A stretch of DNA of 64,000 nucleotides, from the NCBI GenBank assembly GCA_021234155.1, contig JAJEKV010000005.1, positions 4,220,952 to 4,284,951 on the forward strand, given 5' to 3'. Below are positions 1 through 10,867 of the stretch, piece after piece. Within the stretch, counting starts at the first letter, position 1; each line of letters opens with the position of its first letter. Origin of the DNA: Isoetes taiwanensis. Taxonomy: Eukaryota; Streptophyta; Lycopodiopsida; Isoetales; Isoetaceae. A model generated the notes under the pieces. The model did no database searches and was not told where the DNA came from. It saw only the letters and a list, made by a program, of their open reading frames with translations. A program made the translations under genes and the position numbers.

Positions 1-760
1 CCACCGATTACGCAGGAATGTTGCAGTCCCTGTAATACTTCTCAGGCATGCTATCCCAAAACATCTTTCTGCGACAGTACGAAGTAGCTCAATCAGCTGA
101 CCCGTTTGCTGCTCTAGCGTGGGGGCCTGCAAAATTCTTGAAAGGTCATCTATGAGCATATCAGCATAATCCTTTGCCTGCTCGTAATCCAATCGCAAGT
201 GAGGTATACGAGGAGCTGCCGTAGAAGGGGTTCTAGCAGCCTGCCAAGCCAACTGCAGGTAGAGTGGAAGGTGATCTGAGTCGGTCTCCTCATCTCTACT
301 GTCTGTGCCTACCCAAAAGTGGTTGATCAAATGTACATCCTACTCAGCGACTAATAGATAGTCCACCACACTAGATCCCTCCACCCTGATTCTCTTGTCT
401 GCAGGTGCACTTACAGGAGGAAGGCCACTGTGCCAGGCCATTACAAATTACCAAGTCAAAGACACCACATAGTAGAAGCAACTGCCTGCCAAAGCGCGTG
501 ACCTGACTATCTGATGTTCGTGGCCAAGCCGCCTCCGCGAGACGCAGCTGTAACACATCCTGAGCCAAAGGATCAAGTCTCATGGGCTGCTCTACTCCTG
601 TCCGTGCATTCTGTCCCCAAGGAGTACCACACTACCCAACTGTCTATGTTGTTGTATGTCATCATATAGATCGAGATATGGAGCTAGTCTGTCCACATCT
701 GAGTGGGCATGGTAAAAGTTGCTTTCTGCATGTGGAAAGTAGCAAGCAGCCAAAAAGACG
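1..760 (-). pseudogene. Non-LTR retrotransposon endonuclease relic (exo/endo/phosphatase fold)
   Basis: Read on the minus strand from about 760 to 1, the sequence gives an endonuclease-type protein in pieces. A segment like DDIQQHRQLGSVVLLGD (about 610-690) corresponds to the family's LLGDFN block. After a frame change comes GRQLLLLCGVFDLVICNG (about 430-500), then SSVVDYLLV, an in-frame TAG near 345, and a TDSDHLPLYLQL-like stretch (about 250-285) that carries the family's terminal SDH motif. These are the APE-type endonuclease landmarks of non-LTR elements. The GDFN motif has become GDRM, and the frame is broken at least once besides the stop, so this is dead. It runs off the left window edge. 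It is not closely similar to the endonuclease of the LINE at 22 kb, so a second family is likely. Confidence 0.65.
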
Positions 761-2518
761 AAGCTATAAAGATTACAGAAACTACTGTGATAGTAGAGCA
801 AGATGGAACAAAGAAAGATAAGGAGAAAATGCAACAAAAAGGAATCTGTCTGCCAAAAAAGCAATAGATATTACCCATGGTACTACAAAATCTACGAAAT
901 CAGAAGGGCACAAGGCAAAAAGCATAAATGAAGCAAAAGATGAAGTGAAGAATACTGTGGACAAAGGAATAAGATGGAACATAGAAAACCAAAAAAGGAA
1001 AAACAATGATCGTGTTTACGAGGTGAACGAAGCAAAGCGAACTAGACAGATGGAACTCAAAACTGTAATAAAAAAGAAAAAAGACCAATCTGGCAAACGC
1101 ACAAGGAATAATAGAACTAAAGAATGCAAAACAAGCCCAACCAATGGAGCAAACGAAAACAAATAGGGAAATATGTGCAACACAAGGCAGGAATAGTCCA
1201 TGTAACAACATTAACCGAGCAAAACCTCGTGCGAAGGAAATCTATAAGAAATAAAACCTGGATCCCAAGCAAATAAAACCATCAACCGTAAGGTAACACT
1301 GGACTAAGTTAAGAAGCAAAGATGCTTACGAGTACAATATGATAGCAACAAATAAGCACCAGACCAACTTAAGCCAACAAGCTAAACATCCAATAAAAAT
1401 AACGATGTGCATCGAATCAATGAAGCTAAAGCACAAGCATAACACTCATCCGCACACATGAGTCCTTACAAAAATAAAAATTTGAATGCAAAATTACCTC
1501 TGTCCGAACATGCTAATGAACTTGACAATAGTTATATATAAAATGTTAATTGCACAGTGCCAGTCTAATAAAGATATAACAAGGCCAACCACAAAGAAGT
1601 AACATATCAATGATGCCAACAAGATACTTATGTAAAAGGTCTAATGCAAGACTGAATCTACAAGTAAGGGTACATATATACTGCTCATCCCAAACGTAAA
1701 TGAAAAACCCTAAGGCAAAGGCATCTATTATGTGTAATGGATATTTGCCCTATGCGAGCAACACAACCCCATGTAACCCTAGGTCACCAACAATTGTTAG
1801 AGAAACAACTGATGCGATGAATAATTAGATCATGCATGTAATAAACCAAACGATGGGGCATAGACAGTTGTACAAGGGATCAACCTGTACCATGGGCATT
1901 GTCGCCCCAAACTACCATATGAGATCCACTAATTCGGAGAATGAAGTTAATATAGTCTTGAAGATTATGACCCGATCAATGTCAAAACCCACAAAGTTGA
2001 AGCCCAAGAAACACCTTTAAAATATAAGAACAAATATTAGCGTACAAAACATGGGTGATACTGCCATGAAACGTGAAAACGCCCTGGGACCACCCCCTGT
2101 GAAAACCCTAGAACCATGTAGCTGCATACATAGCATTATTAGTACGAATAAAACAGGAATGTAACAGAATCTCGTGAAAATAATAAAAAATAATAATGAA
2201 AAATAATAATTCGAATTCCCCTGGGCAAAAAGGCAACATTAGTACTAATTTTTATAACGAAAAATCGGAGGGGGGATGGAATCCCCTGAAGAGAAAATCT
2301 CAAAAGCATGTTGTGAGAAACATCTCCCTAATATGGCCTAAATGATCACAATATGAAATAGAGAATAGCTTTAGAATCAAATCCGTGTCTCAAGGTCAAA
2401 CACAAGAAGGAAAAATATTGTGACGAGCATAAAAAAGCCAAAGATGCCCAAAAACCAAGCCCAAGGGAAACCACGTCAAGAAGTACAAGATGATAGAGAA
2501 ACGTACATGACAACCATG
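761..2518. other. No gene recognised
   Basis: This is an A-rich stretch on the plus strand. Short open frames occur on both strands but are low-complexity: Lys/Asn-rich on plus and Phe/Leu-rich on minus, as expected of biased composition. No domain, splice pattern, terminal repeat or RNA gene was seen. Confidence 0.5.
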
Positions 2519-2628
2519 AAAAAGATCAATTCTTTCCATCAATCCCATTTGGGGATATCCTATGTAAATTTTTTATATATTAATACATACTCTTACCCTC
2601 AAAAAAAAAAAAAAAAAAAAGATCAATT
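2519..2628 (+). mobile_element. 5'-truncated LINE tail with poly(A) and target-site duplication
   Basis: The 13-bp sequence aaaaagatcaatt occurs at 2519-2531 and again at 2616-2628. Between the copies lie about 69 bp followed by a run of 20 A (2601-2620). The end just before the A run (tacatactcttaccctc) resembles the 3' end of the LINE at 25.8 kb (tatatcttaccatc plus A run). Short 5' truncation, a poly(A) tail and a variable-length target duplication are the signature of target-primed reverse transcription. The family link rests on a short match. Confidence 0.7.
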
Positions 2629-3355
2629 GAAGGACTATGCTTCTCTAAAAAATACAAGAAGGGACAAAATGAAGATAAAGGAACAAAGGTGCAAGGGAAC
2701 TCGGACATCCTAACCGAAGTGAGTAATGAAGAACTAAAAAGGGCGAGCCTGGACGAACCAACTTAATAGAATAGGTGTAAAGGGAAGTCAAGGAGATAAT
2801 ACCGAACAAATATAGAGAAAGTATGAACAAAAGAATACTCCCTACCAACAAAAAAGCTAAACCCAAGCACAAAACAAAAGGCCTATATAACCACACAGAG
2901 GAAGTGAAAGACACAGAGCAATAAGTGAAGCCATAAGAACATGTGAGACAAAGCAAAATAAGCAACCACGAAAAGAGAAATCAAGAATGAGACACAAAAG
3001 GAAAATAAGATGATTAAAAAGGAGGCTAGAGGGAAAACTGGGTCTCGGTATCCCTATTCAAGGAGCTGCGACAACGACAGATCTGGAAGCGGTGGCTGAG
3101 TGAGTAGAGAAGCTATGCAGACATAGGCGCCTTGCCGTAGACTATGTATTCATGTACTGGTGTATTGTATGGGCAGTGACCAGTGTGCCTAAATACTGTT
3201 TTAACCCATGGTGTTTGGTCAAGGGGCGTCCCTTTAAAAGCGGGTCAGTTTGATCCCACGAAGACCTCAAATGAATGTGCAGGATGTATGCAGAGGGAAT
3301 ATCCTGTGAATTGTGCGAGGATCCAAAGGCCCAAAAGCTATAATACACGGTTTGG
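2629..3355. other. No gene recognised; short stretch shared with 46.8 kb
   Basis: No coding pattern is seen. About 3130-3210 (ccttgccgtagactatgtat and following) recurs with few differences at about 46,848-46,930, just beyond the truncated right end of the gypsy element. This may be one edge of the copy A/copy B duplication. Confidence 0.5.
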
Positions 3356-3500
3356 CTATATAATAACATGGAAATGTAAAGGTAAAGGAAATATGCAACA
3401 TTCGCATTGAGGTATGAGATACGGTATAATAACATGGAAATACAAAGGTAAAGGTAAAGGAAATAGGCCTATGCAACATTTGCATTTAGGAATGAGATAG
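3356..3500. repeat. Two diverged tandem units of about 66-75 bp
   Basis: The block starting tataataacatggaaat occurs at about 3358 and again at about 3424. Each is followed by aaaggtaaaggaaata, then tatgcaacatt, gcatt and atgagata. The second unit has an extra aaaggt and a short insertion. Confidence 0.75.
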
Positions 3501-3537
3501 AGCGAAGTAGCAGCATTGAACTGGGCAGGGAACTGGC

Positions 3538-3612
3538 GGCAGCGAATTAGTAGAAATTAGTAGCAGCGAATTAGTAGCAGCGAATTAGTAGAAATTAGTA
3601 GCAGCGAACTAA
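3538..3612. repeat. Minisatellite of gcagcgaattagta / gaaattagta units
   Basis: Alternating gcagcgaattagta and gaaattagta blocks repeat three to four times immediately upstream of the ATG at 3619. If that frame is a gene, the array lies in its 5' leader or core promoter. Confidence 0.8.
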
Positions 3613-3618
3613 TAGGAG

Positions 3619-5181
3619 ATGGAGGAGGAGAAAGAGATGGTTTATAAGAAGTACAGAGAGTATAACGGAAGGTTTCCATGCCCATGTTGTGGCAGTTTCA
3701 ACACGACTTTTGAATACGCAAATAATAAGAAGATGGATCAGCCCCGGTTCAAGTGTGAGGACTTGAAACGGAAGAAGGGGATCCAGGGACACCTGTTCAG
3801 CCCCTTTGGCATAGTGAAGAGCAGGCACCAAACGTATGAGCAGTTTCTGATGGGTTCTGAAAGCTATGCACAGGCGCTTGCTTCTCTTCATTTGGCCAGG
3901 GAGGAAATCAGACGGCTGCTTGCTTCTTTTCCACCCATGGAAATCCCCAGAACTCCGAACCCTAAACAGTTCAGAGGTGTCAAACACACAGGTGCTGTTC
4001 ATGGTGTCAAACAGCAGCAAATTTGTGCTAATCCAGTATTTGGGTTTCCCAATATGGCCGGATCAAGTCATGGTCATTGGCAGCCTCACAATATGGCTAA
4101 TCCAGTATATTACACAGGTTCTTCTTCTGGTGTTCACCCTGTACATGAGCAGCATATAGGGCCAAGCATGGCCCAAACAGGAAATGGGTACTTGGCGAAT
4201 CAGGTATATGGTCAGACGAACAACAGCCCATACAATATTATGCCTCCACAGATTCCAGATTCTGGGTTGTGTTATCAGCCTCAGCCATGCAACCCTAGTT
4301 TGGCATACCAGCATCCTGCTCTTGAAGGATCTGCCTGTATGCAAGAAGATGCCCAGGTGCATTTTTACCAAGCTCAAGAATCCCCCATTGAAAAAGATGA
4401 CTATGGTTTTGTTCAAGGTGTACATCAGCAGCAAATTATGCCGAATCAAGTATTTGGCTGTCCAAATGTGGCCCAAGAAAGAAATGGATATGGGCTGCAG
4501 GCTAACAACATGGGGAATCAAGCTTATGGCTGGCCAGATATTGCAAATCCGCAGACCAACAACATGGGATGCAATATTTTGCCTCCAAACATGGTAGATT
4601 TTCAGCCTCAGTGCAACCCTAATATGGCAGCTCAGATGCTGGTCCCTCAAGAATACTGCTTGCAGGACCAAGGGCAATATACAGCAGAATTGGAACCCCT
4701 GTATTTGTGCCAAGCTGATACTCCAAGATGTAGCAGTTTGGAGTCTAATTTGACAGACCTAGAGCCCGTCATTCAAGAACATGATGATGGTAATAATTAT
4801 ATGGATTGCTGTGCCACAGAAACAGAGGCACAAATAGAAACCGATAGAAACAATATACAAGAACATATGGATTGCCTGCAGAATCATTCCATCCAAAGGT
4901 CCATAGAACTAGAAACACAGATTGGAATAGAAACGAAGACTGAGACTTTGACTTTGACTTGGTCAGAGAAAGAGAAAGATGAGACTGGGTCAGAGGAGAA
5001 GACTGCTCATGCTGATGGGATGTGGCAGAACATGCCACATGATTATGGTAATAAATATATGGATTGCTCTACTACAGAAGAAACAGAAGCAGCACAAATA
5101 GAAACAGAAACAGATGAAAACATGAATACGATACAAGAACTCTGGATTGCCTTTACAATCAGTCCATCCAAAGATCCATAG
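3619..5181 (+). CDS. Dof-like zinc-finger protein with degenerate finger; C-terminus truncated by frameshift
   Basis: A 520-residue frame starts at ATG 3619. Residues 21-49 have the spacing C-x2-C-x21-C-x2-L, with FEYANN and DQPRF at the positions of the YYNN and QPR landmarks of plant Dof DNA-binding fingers. The fourth zinc-binding Cys is Leu, and the basic tail usual after the finger is replaced. The rest (about residues 125-360) is rich in Asn, Gln, Pro, Met and Gly, with two related blocks built around HQQQI...NQVFG...P..A. From about residue 385 it is acidic with repeated QIETE-type elements. Compared with the partial copy at 7.3 kb, one base is missing at about 5141 (gaactctgg against gaacatgtgg), so the frame leaves the ancestral C-terminus and stops at 5181. 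The displaced frame continues at 5223-5453 and ends in a TAG (5451-5453) where the other copy reads CAG. It may be a broken or recently altered transcription-factor relative. A zf-XS-type finger is a weaker alternative. Confidence 0.45.
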   Translation: MEEEKEMVYKKYREYNGRFPCPCCGSFNTTFEYANNKKMDQPRFKCEDLKRKKGIQGHLFSPFGIVKSRHQTYEQFLMGSESYAQALASLHLAREEIRRLLASFPPMEIPRTPNPKQFRGVKHTGAVHGVKQQQICANPVFGFPNMAGSSHGHWQPHNMANPVYYTGSSSGVHPVHEQHIGPSMAQTGNGYLANQVYGQTNNSPYNIMPPQIPDSGLCYQPQPCNPSLAYQHPALEGSACMQEDAQVHFYQAQESPIEKDDYGFVQGVHQQQIMPNQVFGCPNVAQERNGYGLQANNMGNQAYGWPDIANPQTNNMGCNILPPNMVDFQPQCNPNMAAQMLVPQEYCLQDQGQYTAELEPLYLCQADTPRCSSLESNLTDLEPVIQEHDDGNNYMDCCATETEAQIETDRNNIQEHMDCLQNHSIQRSIELETQIGIETKTETLTLTWSEKEKDETGSEEKTAHADGMWQNMPHDYGNKYMDCSTTEETEAAQIETETDENMNTIQELWIAFTISPSKDP

Positions 5182-6325
5182 AAATAGAAACACAGATTGA
5201 AACAGAAACAAAAATTGAGATTTTGACTGTGTCAAAGAAAGAGAAAGATAAGACTGGGTCAGTGCAAAAGACTGTTGCTACTGATGGCATGTGGCTATCT
5301 TCACAACAACTTGTGAGCCAAGCCCAAAGAATAGAGACAGAAGATGTGGTTCATCTACCTAGTACTTATCAATTCATGAAAATAAATCCAAAAGAAACCC
5401 AAAATTTGGATCCTAAAGTTGGCGAATCACATAGTAAAGTGGCAAGTCTTTAGCCCATGATTTCAGATTACGACTTCACTTCAGCTATTATCAATCATGT
5501 GGTTAATCTCATTGACTATGAAGACCACCCTCCGTCGTATTTTTCCCTCTGGTCACATTCTGAGTGCCTCTGGTCATTACCATGATTTGAAATTCTTATT
5601 GCCTTGATTTAGTGCTACAACAAGGGAAGATTCAAAGAACTCTTCAACTATAAGTATGTTTGTGATAAACTTGGTGTCATGAGCTAAACTCTAAGTAACA
5701 CCTCCCCGTATGTTCTTCATGAGTCATCTCAAAATTACCTTGTGTTTCTTCTCAAATCTTTTCTTCTTTCACTAACCAATGTTACTATTTGGGGAACTTA
5801 TTTCTGTTATATAAATTGTGATTTATGATATGGTACTATAATAATTTCTTTGAGTTCTACATGTAGCTTCAATGTACCTAGGAACTAGACGTCACTTTGT
5901 TATTGTGCTTGGTTGGTAAAACTAATGAAGGCACATGTTTTTGTGTTTGGCCTATAATAAAGTGGGCAATGACATATCCAATGTCATCAATTTAAAGCAA
6001 TGCAACTTGTAAAACGTGAAACCAAAGTGCTTTACTCATATTGATTCTGACTCAAGTTACGTATTTATTGTAGTATAATCATATTTCGCTTACCTAAGAA
6101 TGACATAAATTGTTACGATGTGTGGTGAATGTTATGAATTGTTACAATGCATGATGAATTGGTTAAAATCTTTTATGAAATTGACAATATTGATTGTATG
6201 AACAATCATTTCCCTTTTGGATGAAATTAGATCGGATTTATGCTGGCTTGAGCAATCTTGCATTTGCCAGACTTGAAGAGCATTATGAATTAGATTGAGA
6301 TAACAATGCAACTTTAATAATAACT
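5080..6325 (+). repeat. Duplicated segment D, copy 1 (Dof-like 3' half and downstream DNA)
   Basis: This stretch matches 7256-8488 nearly base for base, including the C-terminal coding repeats, the downstream sequence from gaagattcaaagaactcttc onward, and a shared end near gataacaatgcaactttaat. Differences are small indels and substitutions. Confidence 0.9.
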
Positions 6326-7255
6326 GAAATAAGTAAATAGTAAAGAATCTTAGAATATAATGCGTAGACATTTCAACATCGCACAGAGGTATGAATAGAT
6401 AGGTCAAATACTTAGAAGTGCACAATCTTACATATCATTAACTTAAATATGGCAAAACATTATACCAAGCCAAACATGAAATGAATCCACTATTGACCAA
6501 AAAGAGAATAGGAACTGGGCAAGTGTTGTGCATGTTGGAGCACATTAATGCCTTTGTTTCTATGTTCGTTAACGCATCAAAAGGCAAAAGAACTGGGCAA
6601 CTTGTGCGCATGTTTATTCAGATTAACATAGCTAAGTAATCCTAATTGAGTTCTAATGTGTAGCAATTAGATGAATTGGGTTGTTTTGCTCCTATGTTTA
6701 AATGGAGTCTTTTAAGTTATCAGGAATAGGTGACCTAACCCGATCTAGAAATTCAATGATTATTCTAAATTTTAAAAGGGTAACTTAGATTATCATTTGA
6801 GAATCATATTGCCTCACAATGCAAGTCTGATATATTACTACAGAGGCATTGTTCTTGTGCAGATTATATCTGATATCATAATGTATTGCCTAACAAATGG
6901 AATTTCTAGCAATAGTGTTGGAAGCTTGATAACCTCATGCTTGTAAGGCTCCATAAAGCCAAAGCGCATCCAAGATAGAAAGATCCAAAACTTGTTTATT
7001 GATTAACCTTGACCTGCAAAAAATGCAATTAATTAATTGGGAACTACCACCTATAACCACGCCCTAAACAATGCATAAGACATTTAATCCTAAGGTTCAA
7101 CAAACATAATGGAGAGCTAGGAATATAGCATATATTAATAAGCTGCATGGGTCTTACTCAATCAAAATGATTTGAATAGTCTATTTAAGCTAATATTAGC
7201 AATGGTGTTGCAGAGTTGGGGCACTTACACATGCGGAATTCAACAATGAAATAAG
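6326..7255 (+). repeat. Duplicated segment X, copy 1
   Basis: It matches 15,153-16,071 with high identity. The shared part starts at ataagtaaatagtaaagaatct and ends at aacaatgaaataa. No coding frame is seen. It separates the two copies of segment D, giving the order D1-X1-D2, then 6.7 kb, then X2. Confidence 0.9.
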
Positions 7256-8488
7256 AAACAGAAGCAGCACAAATAGAAACAGATGAAAACATGAATACGA
7301 TACAAGAACATGTGGATTGCCTTTACAATCAGTCCATCCAAAGATCCATAGAAATAGAAACACAGATTGAAACAGAAACAAAAATTGAGATTTTGACTGG
7401 GTCAAAGAAAGAGAAAGATAAGACTGGGTCAGTGCAAAAGATTGTTGCTACTGATGGCATGTGGCTATCTTCACAACAACTTGTGAGCCAAGCCCAAAGA
7501 ATAGAGACAGAAGATGTGGTTCATCTACCTAGTACTTATCAATTCACGAAAATAAATCCAAAAGAAACCCAAAATTTGGATCCTAAAGTTGGCGAATCAC
7601 ATAGTAAAGTGGCAAGTCTACAGCCCATGATTTCAAATTACGACTTCACTCCAGCTATTGTCAATTATGTGGTCAATCTCATTGACTATGAAGACCACCC
7701 TCCATCGTATTTTTCCCTCTGGTCACATTCTGAGTGCCTCTGGTCATTACCATGATTTGAAATTCTTATTGCCCCTTGATTTAGTGTTACAACAAGGGAA
7801 GATTCAAAGAACTCTTCAACTATAAGTACGTTTGTGATAAACTTTGGTGTCATGAGCTAAACTCTAAGTAACACCTCCCCCATATGTTCTTCATGGTTCA
7901 TCTCAAAATTACCTTGTGTTTCTTCTCAAATCTTTTCTTCTTTCACTAACCAATATTACTATTTTATATGTATACCAGGGGAAATTATTTCTGCTATATA
8001 AATTGTGATTTATGATATGGTATACTATAGTAATTTCTTTGAGTTCTACATGTAGCTTCCATGTATTTAGGAACTAGGCGTCACTTTATTGTGCTTGGTT
8101 GGTAAAACTAATGAAGGCACATGTTTTTGTGTTTGGCCCAGAATAAAGTGGGCAATGACATATCCACTTTCATCAATTTAAAGCAATGCAACTTGTAAAA
8201 CGTGAAACCAAAGTGCTTTACTCATATTCATCCTCACTCAAGTTACGTATTTATTGCACTATAATCATATTCCGCTTAACTAAGAATGATATGAATTGTT
8301 ACGATGTGTGGTGAATGCATGATGAATTGGTTAAATTCTTTTATGAAATTGACAATGTTGATTGTATGAACAATCATTTCCCTTTTGGATGAAATCAGAT
8401 AGGATTTCTACTGGCTTGCGCAATCTTGCATTTGTCGAACTTGAAGAGCATTGTGAAGTAGATTGAGATAACAATGCAACTTTAATCT
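7256..8488 (+). repeat. Duplicated segment D, copy 2
   Basis: This is the partner of 5080-6325. It begins inside the coding repeats of the Dof-like gene (aaacagaagcagcacaaata), so it lacks the finger, the promoter and the first 490 or so codons. Confidence 0.9.
7291..7755 (+). pseudogene. C-terminal fragment of the Dof-like gene with open frame
   Basis: This 154-residue frame starts at an internal Met and matches the tail that copy 1 lost to its frameshift. It keeps the QIETETKIEI-type acidic repeat, a KKEKDKTGSVQK stretch and a hydrophobic end (NYVVNLIDYEDHPPSYFSL). It reads through the position where copy 1 has TAG (5451-5453). With no finger or promoter it is a gene fragment, but it shows what the original C-terminus looked like. 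The function of the tail is unknown. Confidence 0.5.
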
Positions 8489-9797
8489 AAACATATATAA
8501 GGCAGTTGTATTTTTTGTTTGAACCTAATATTTTTTCACCAAGAAAATCTCTGAAAGAGACACGTGTAAGTCTTCATTTTAAAAAAAGACTTCGAAAAAA
8601 AAGGGGCAAAGCCATTAATGGCCAATCCGATCGGATCAGCTGAACTTGCTGCAGTCATTATTGCATCTGAGCACCGCCATCGCCACAAAGCTTCGAGGTC
8701 CAACTGTTTTTTGCTGTCACCACAGAAGCAACGGGCTTCGGGCAGTCGGCTCCACAGGAAATTTCCTGAACCCCAGTGGTGTTGGTGAAGCTCCATAGCT
8801 CTGCTATAGTTGCGCGAACCATCTCTGATCCCTCTTTTCCCTTAAGCCATAGCCGATGCCTATCTTCTTTAAGCGAAAAAAGGCTGCAGAGATCTTCATC
8901 ACTGCCTTTCTCGCTCTCGCACATCAGGGGTTTCGGTTTGGCATCACGGGTCTCAGGTAAGATCTCCCTTTTCCTCTTGATCTCTAGAGTTTGCATAGAA
9001 TTTTCTTGAGCTTCACATAGTTTGTGTACGATGATCAAAGGGTTTTCATATCGCCCTCTCTACATTCAGCTCACATATCTGCCTCTTTATACCTGTCTCA
9101 CATATCTGCCTCTCTAGATTCTTAGCAAACTCTTAGCAAGCAGGGGATTCTGCAAACAATGGATTTTTCAAACTGGGAATTCTCAGGAAACAGTGGATTC
9201 CTAGCAAACTGAGAATTTTGTAATCAGAGGACTTTTTAGCAAATGGGAGATTCTGCAAAAATGGAATCGATCTAGAGCAAATTCAAGAGTTTTTTAGCTT
9301 AAAGAACGCAATGAGCTTTCTTTCCCTTTTTGCTTTTGGCTATGGCTATGGTGGAAACAAGGCATCAATCTCTGGCAGGGCTGGTGGAGACACCGTGTAA
9401 TTTTTGTGCCTTCTTTCTATAATATTTCACATTTTGTGTTTGGTCTGTTATGCGTTTCAGTGTAGTAGTTATTTCTATTTTGATCTTTCACATTTTGTTG
9501 GGTTTTTGTGTAGCAGGCTTATTTATTTGTTTGTTGCTCTTGGAATAGGCACTATCAAAATAAATCTTAGGTTATTTCCATGAGTTGGGGAAGTCTCATT
9601 TTCCATGCATTGTTCGGGAAATACTGCCTTCCTTATCTTAGATCTGCAAATCAGCAAGCCTTAGAAATCACAAGGCATGCCGCTGCTTTACAGGCTATCT
9701 TTTTGCAATGCTCTTCTTGATATATCAGTTGTTCTTTTGCTGATCTATTGCTTTGTGAAACAAGTGTTTTTGATTGGACAAGACGGTTTTATGAAAG
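8489..9797. other. Non-coding or 5' flank of the GGCT-like sequence
   Basis: No clear exon is identified. A frame at 9311 (MSFLSLFAFGYGYGG, about 30 codons) faintly recalls the FGYGSL start of GGCT proteins, but the exon at 9798 fits better. The interval 8500-9760 is repeated noisily at 55,080-56,385. Confidence 0.4.
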
Positions 9798-10867
9798 TTT
9801 GGTTATGGCTTACTTGTGTGAAAGGCCGGTTTTGATTATGTGGTTGGATACATCGAGGGTTATAGGCAAGTGTTTTGTCAAGGTACAAAAGTTTTTTATC
9901 ATGCTTTTCATCAAATCTTTAAGCATCGTTTCTGGTTGCTTGCAGCAAGCATGGATCATCGGGGAACACATGATTTTCTAGGACGATGTGTAATCCTTGA
10001 ATCAGAGGAGGGAGCACACTGTGTAGGTGCAGCATTCTCTGTGCAACTTTTGATGATGTCTTTAAAAAAATCATGTCATTGGCATATCCAACTTGATGCT
10101 ATTTTGCTGTAGCAGGGAGCTACATATCGTCGTGTTTCTGGATATGATGCAGAACAACTTATGCTATCAGTAATGCTATTAGTAAGTATTATCTAGTCTT
10201 TATGCTGTTTTAGTAGTCTCGTGCTGCATCATTGCATATTATATGTACATGGGCCATTTCGTATTTGATTAAGACCTGGCTCTAACTTCTAAGAACATGT
10301 GCAGTATCTTGGACTGAGGGAAAAGGTATGTCATCAGGACATACATGAACTCTTATACTGTAAGCAGCCTATTTGGTGTTGAGCTTTATTAATATCTGAT
10401 GTCTATTTGTAGGTAGTCTAAGCTAGCATTGTCAATGATACAGGTCGATTCATCATTTGTTCCTGCTATTCCAGCAGTCTTAGTGTAAGATTCCTAGGCT
10501 TTGCAATTATGTATTTAGAACCTCTATTTATGTTTTAGCTTGACAGCCACATTGACTGGGGATTGATGCCATTTTGCAGGTTTATTGGATCTACTAATAG
10601 AAAATATAATAAGTTTTACTTGGGACCAGCGCCACTAGAGGAGATGGCAAGGTTTGTCTTTAACCATCTGTTCTTTCAAAAATTGTAAGTGCTCTATAAG
10701 GTTCCTAACATGTATAAGTAATGCAGCCAAATAGCTAAAGCTGTGGGTCCAGCTGGACCCAATTATGAGTATCTTTTTCGGCTAGAGGAAGCACTTTCAG
10801 ACATTGGTACTTTCATGTTTTTCTTAAAGCTGTGAAGAGGAAAAGATTATTGAATTGGCAAATGAAG
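9798..10867 (+). pseudogene. GGCT2/ChaC-like gamma-glutamylcyclotransferase, multi-exon, stop in first recognised exon
   Basis: The plant ChaC-like family cleaves glutathione into 5-oxoproline and Cys-Gly in the cytosol. GT/AG-bounded exons read in consistent phase: 9798-9892 (FGYGLLV, stop, KAGFDYVVGYIEGYRQVFC), 9946-10040 (DHRGTHDFLGR), 10116-10181, 10305-10325 (21-bp exon YLGLREK, with the conserved Arg-Glu-Lys expected to carry the catalytic Glu), 10444-10484, 10580-10651 (FYLGPAPLEEMA) and 10727-10806 (GPAGPNYEYLFRLEEAL). A last piece, CEEEKIIELANE, lies at about 10,831-10,867, out of phase. The conserved Trp before KAGF is TGA (9819-9821), and the QYD...YLDLYT segment after REK is not found. 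The first intron would be only 53 bp. A decayed gene is most likely; an unusual first exon that skips the stop is possible. Confidence 0.7.

Noticed and set aside
592-1211. Phe/Leu-rich minus-strand ORFs resembling membrane proteins
   Set aside because: They are the complement of an A-rich plus strand. Only the C-terminal end of one frame (about 592-760) carries real endonuclease similarity.
4063-4713. Minus-strand frame of 216 residues
   Set aside because: It is the antisense shadow of the repetitive Dof-like reading frame.
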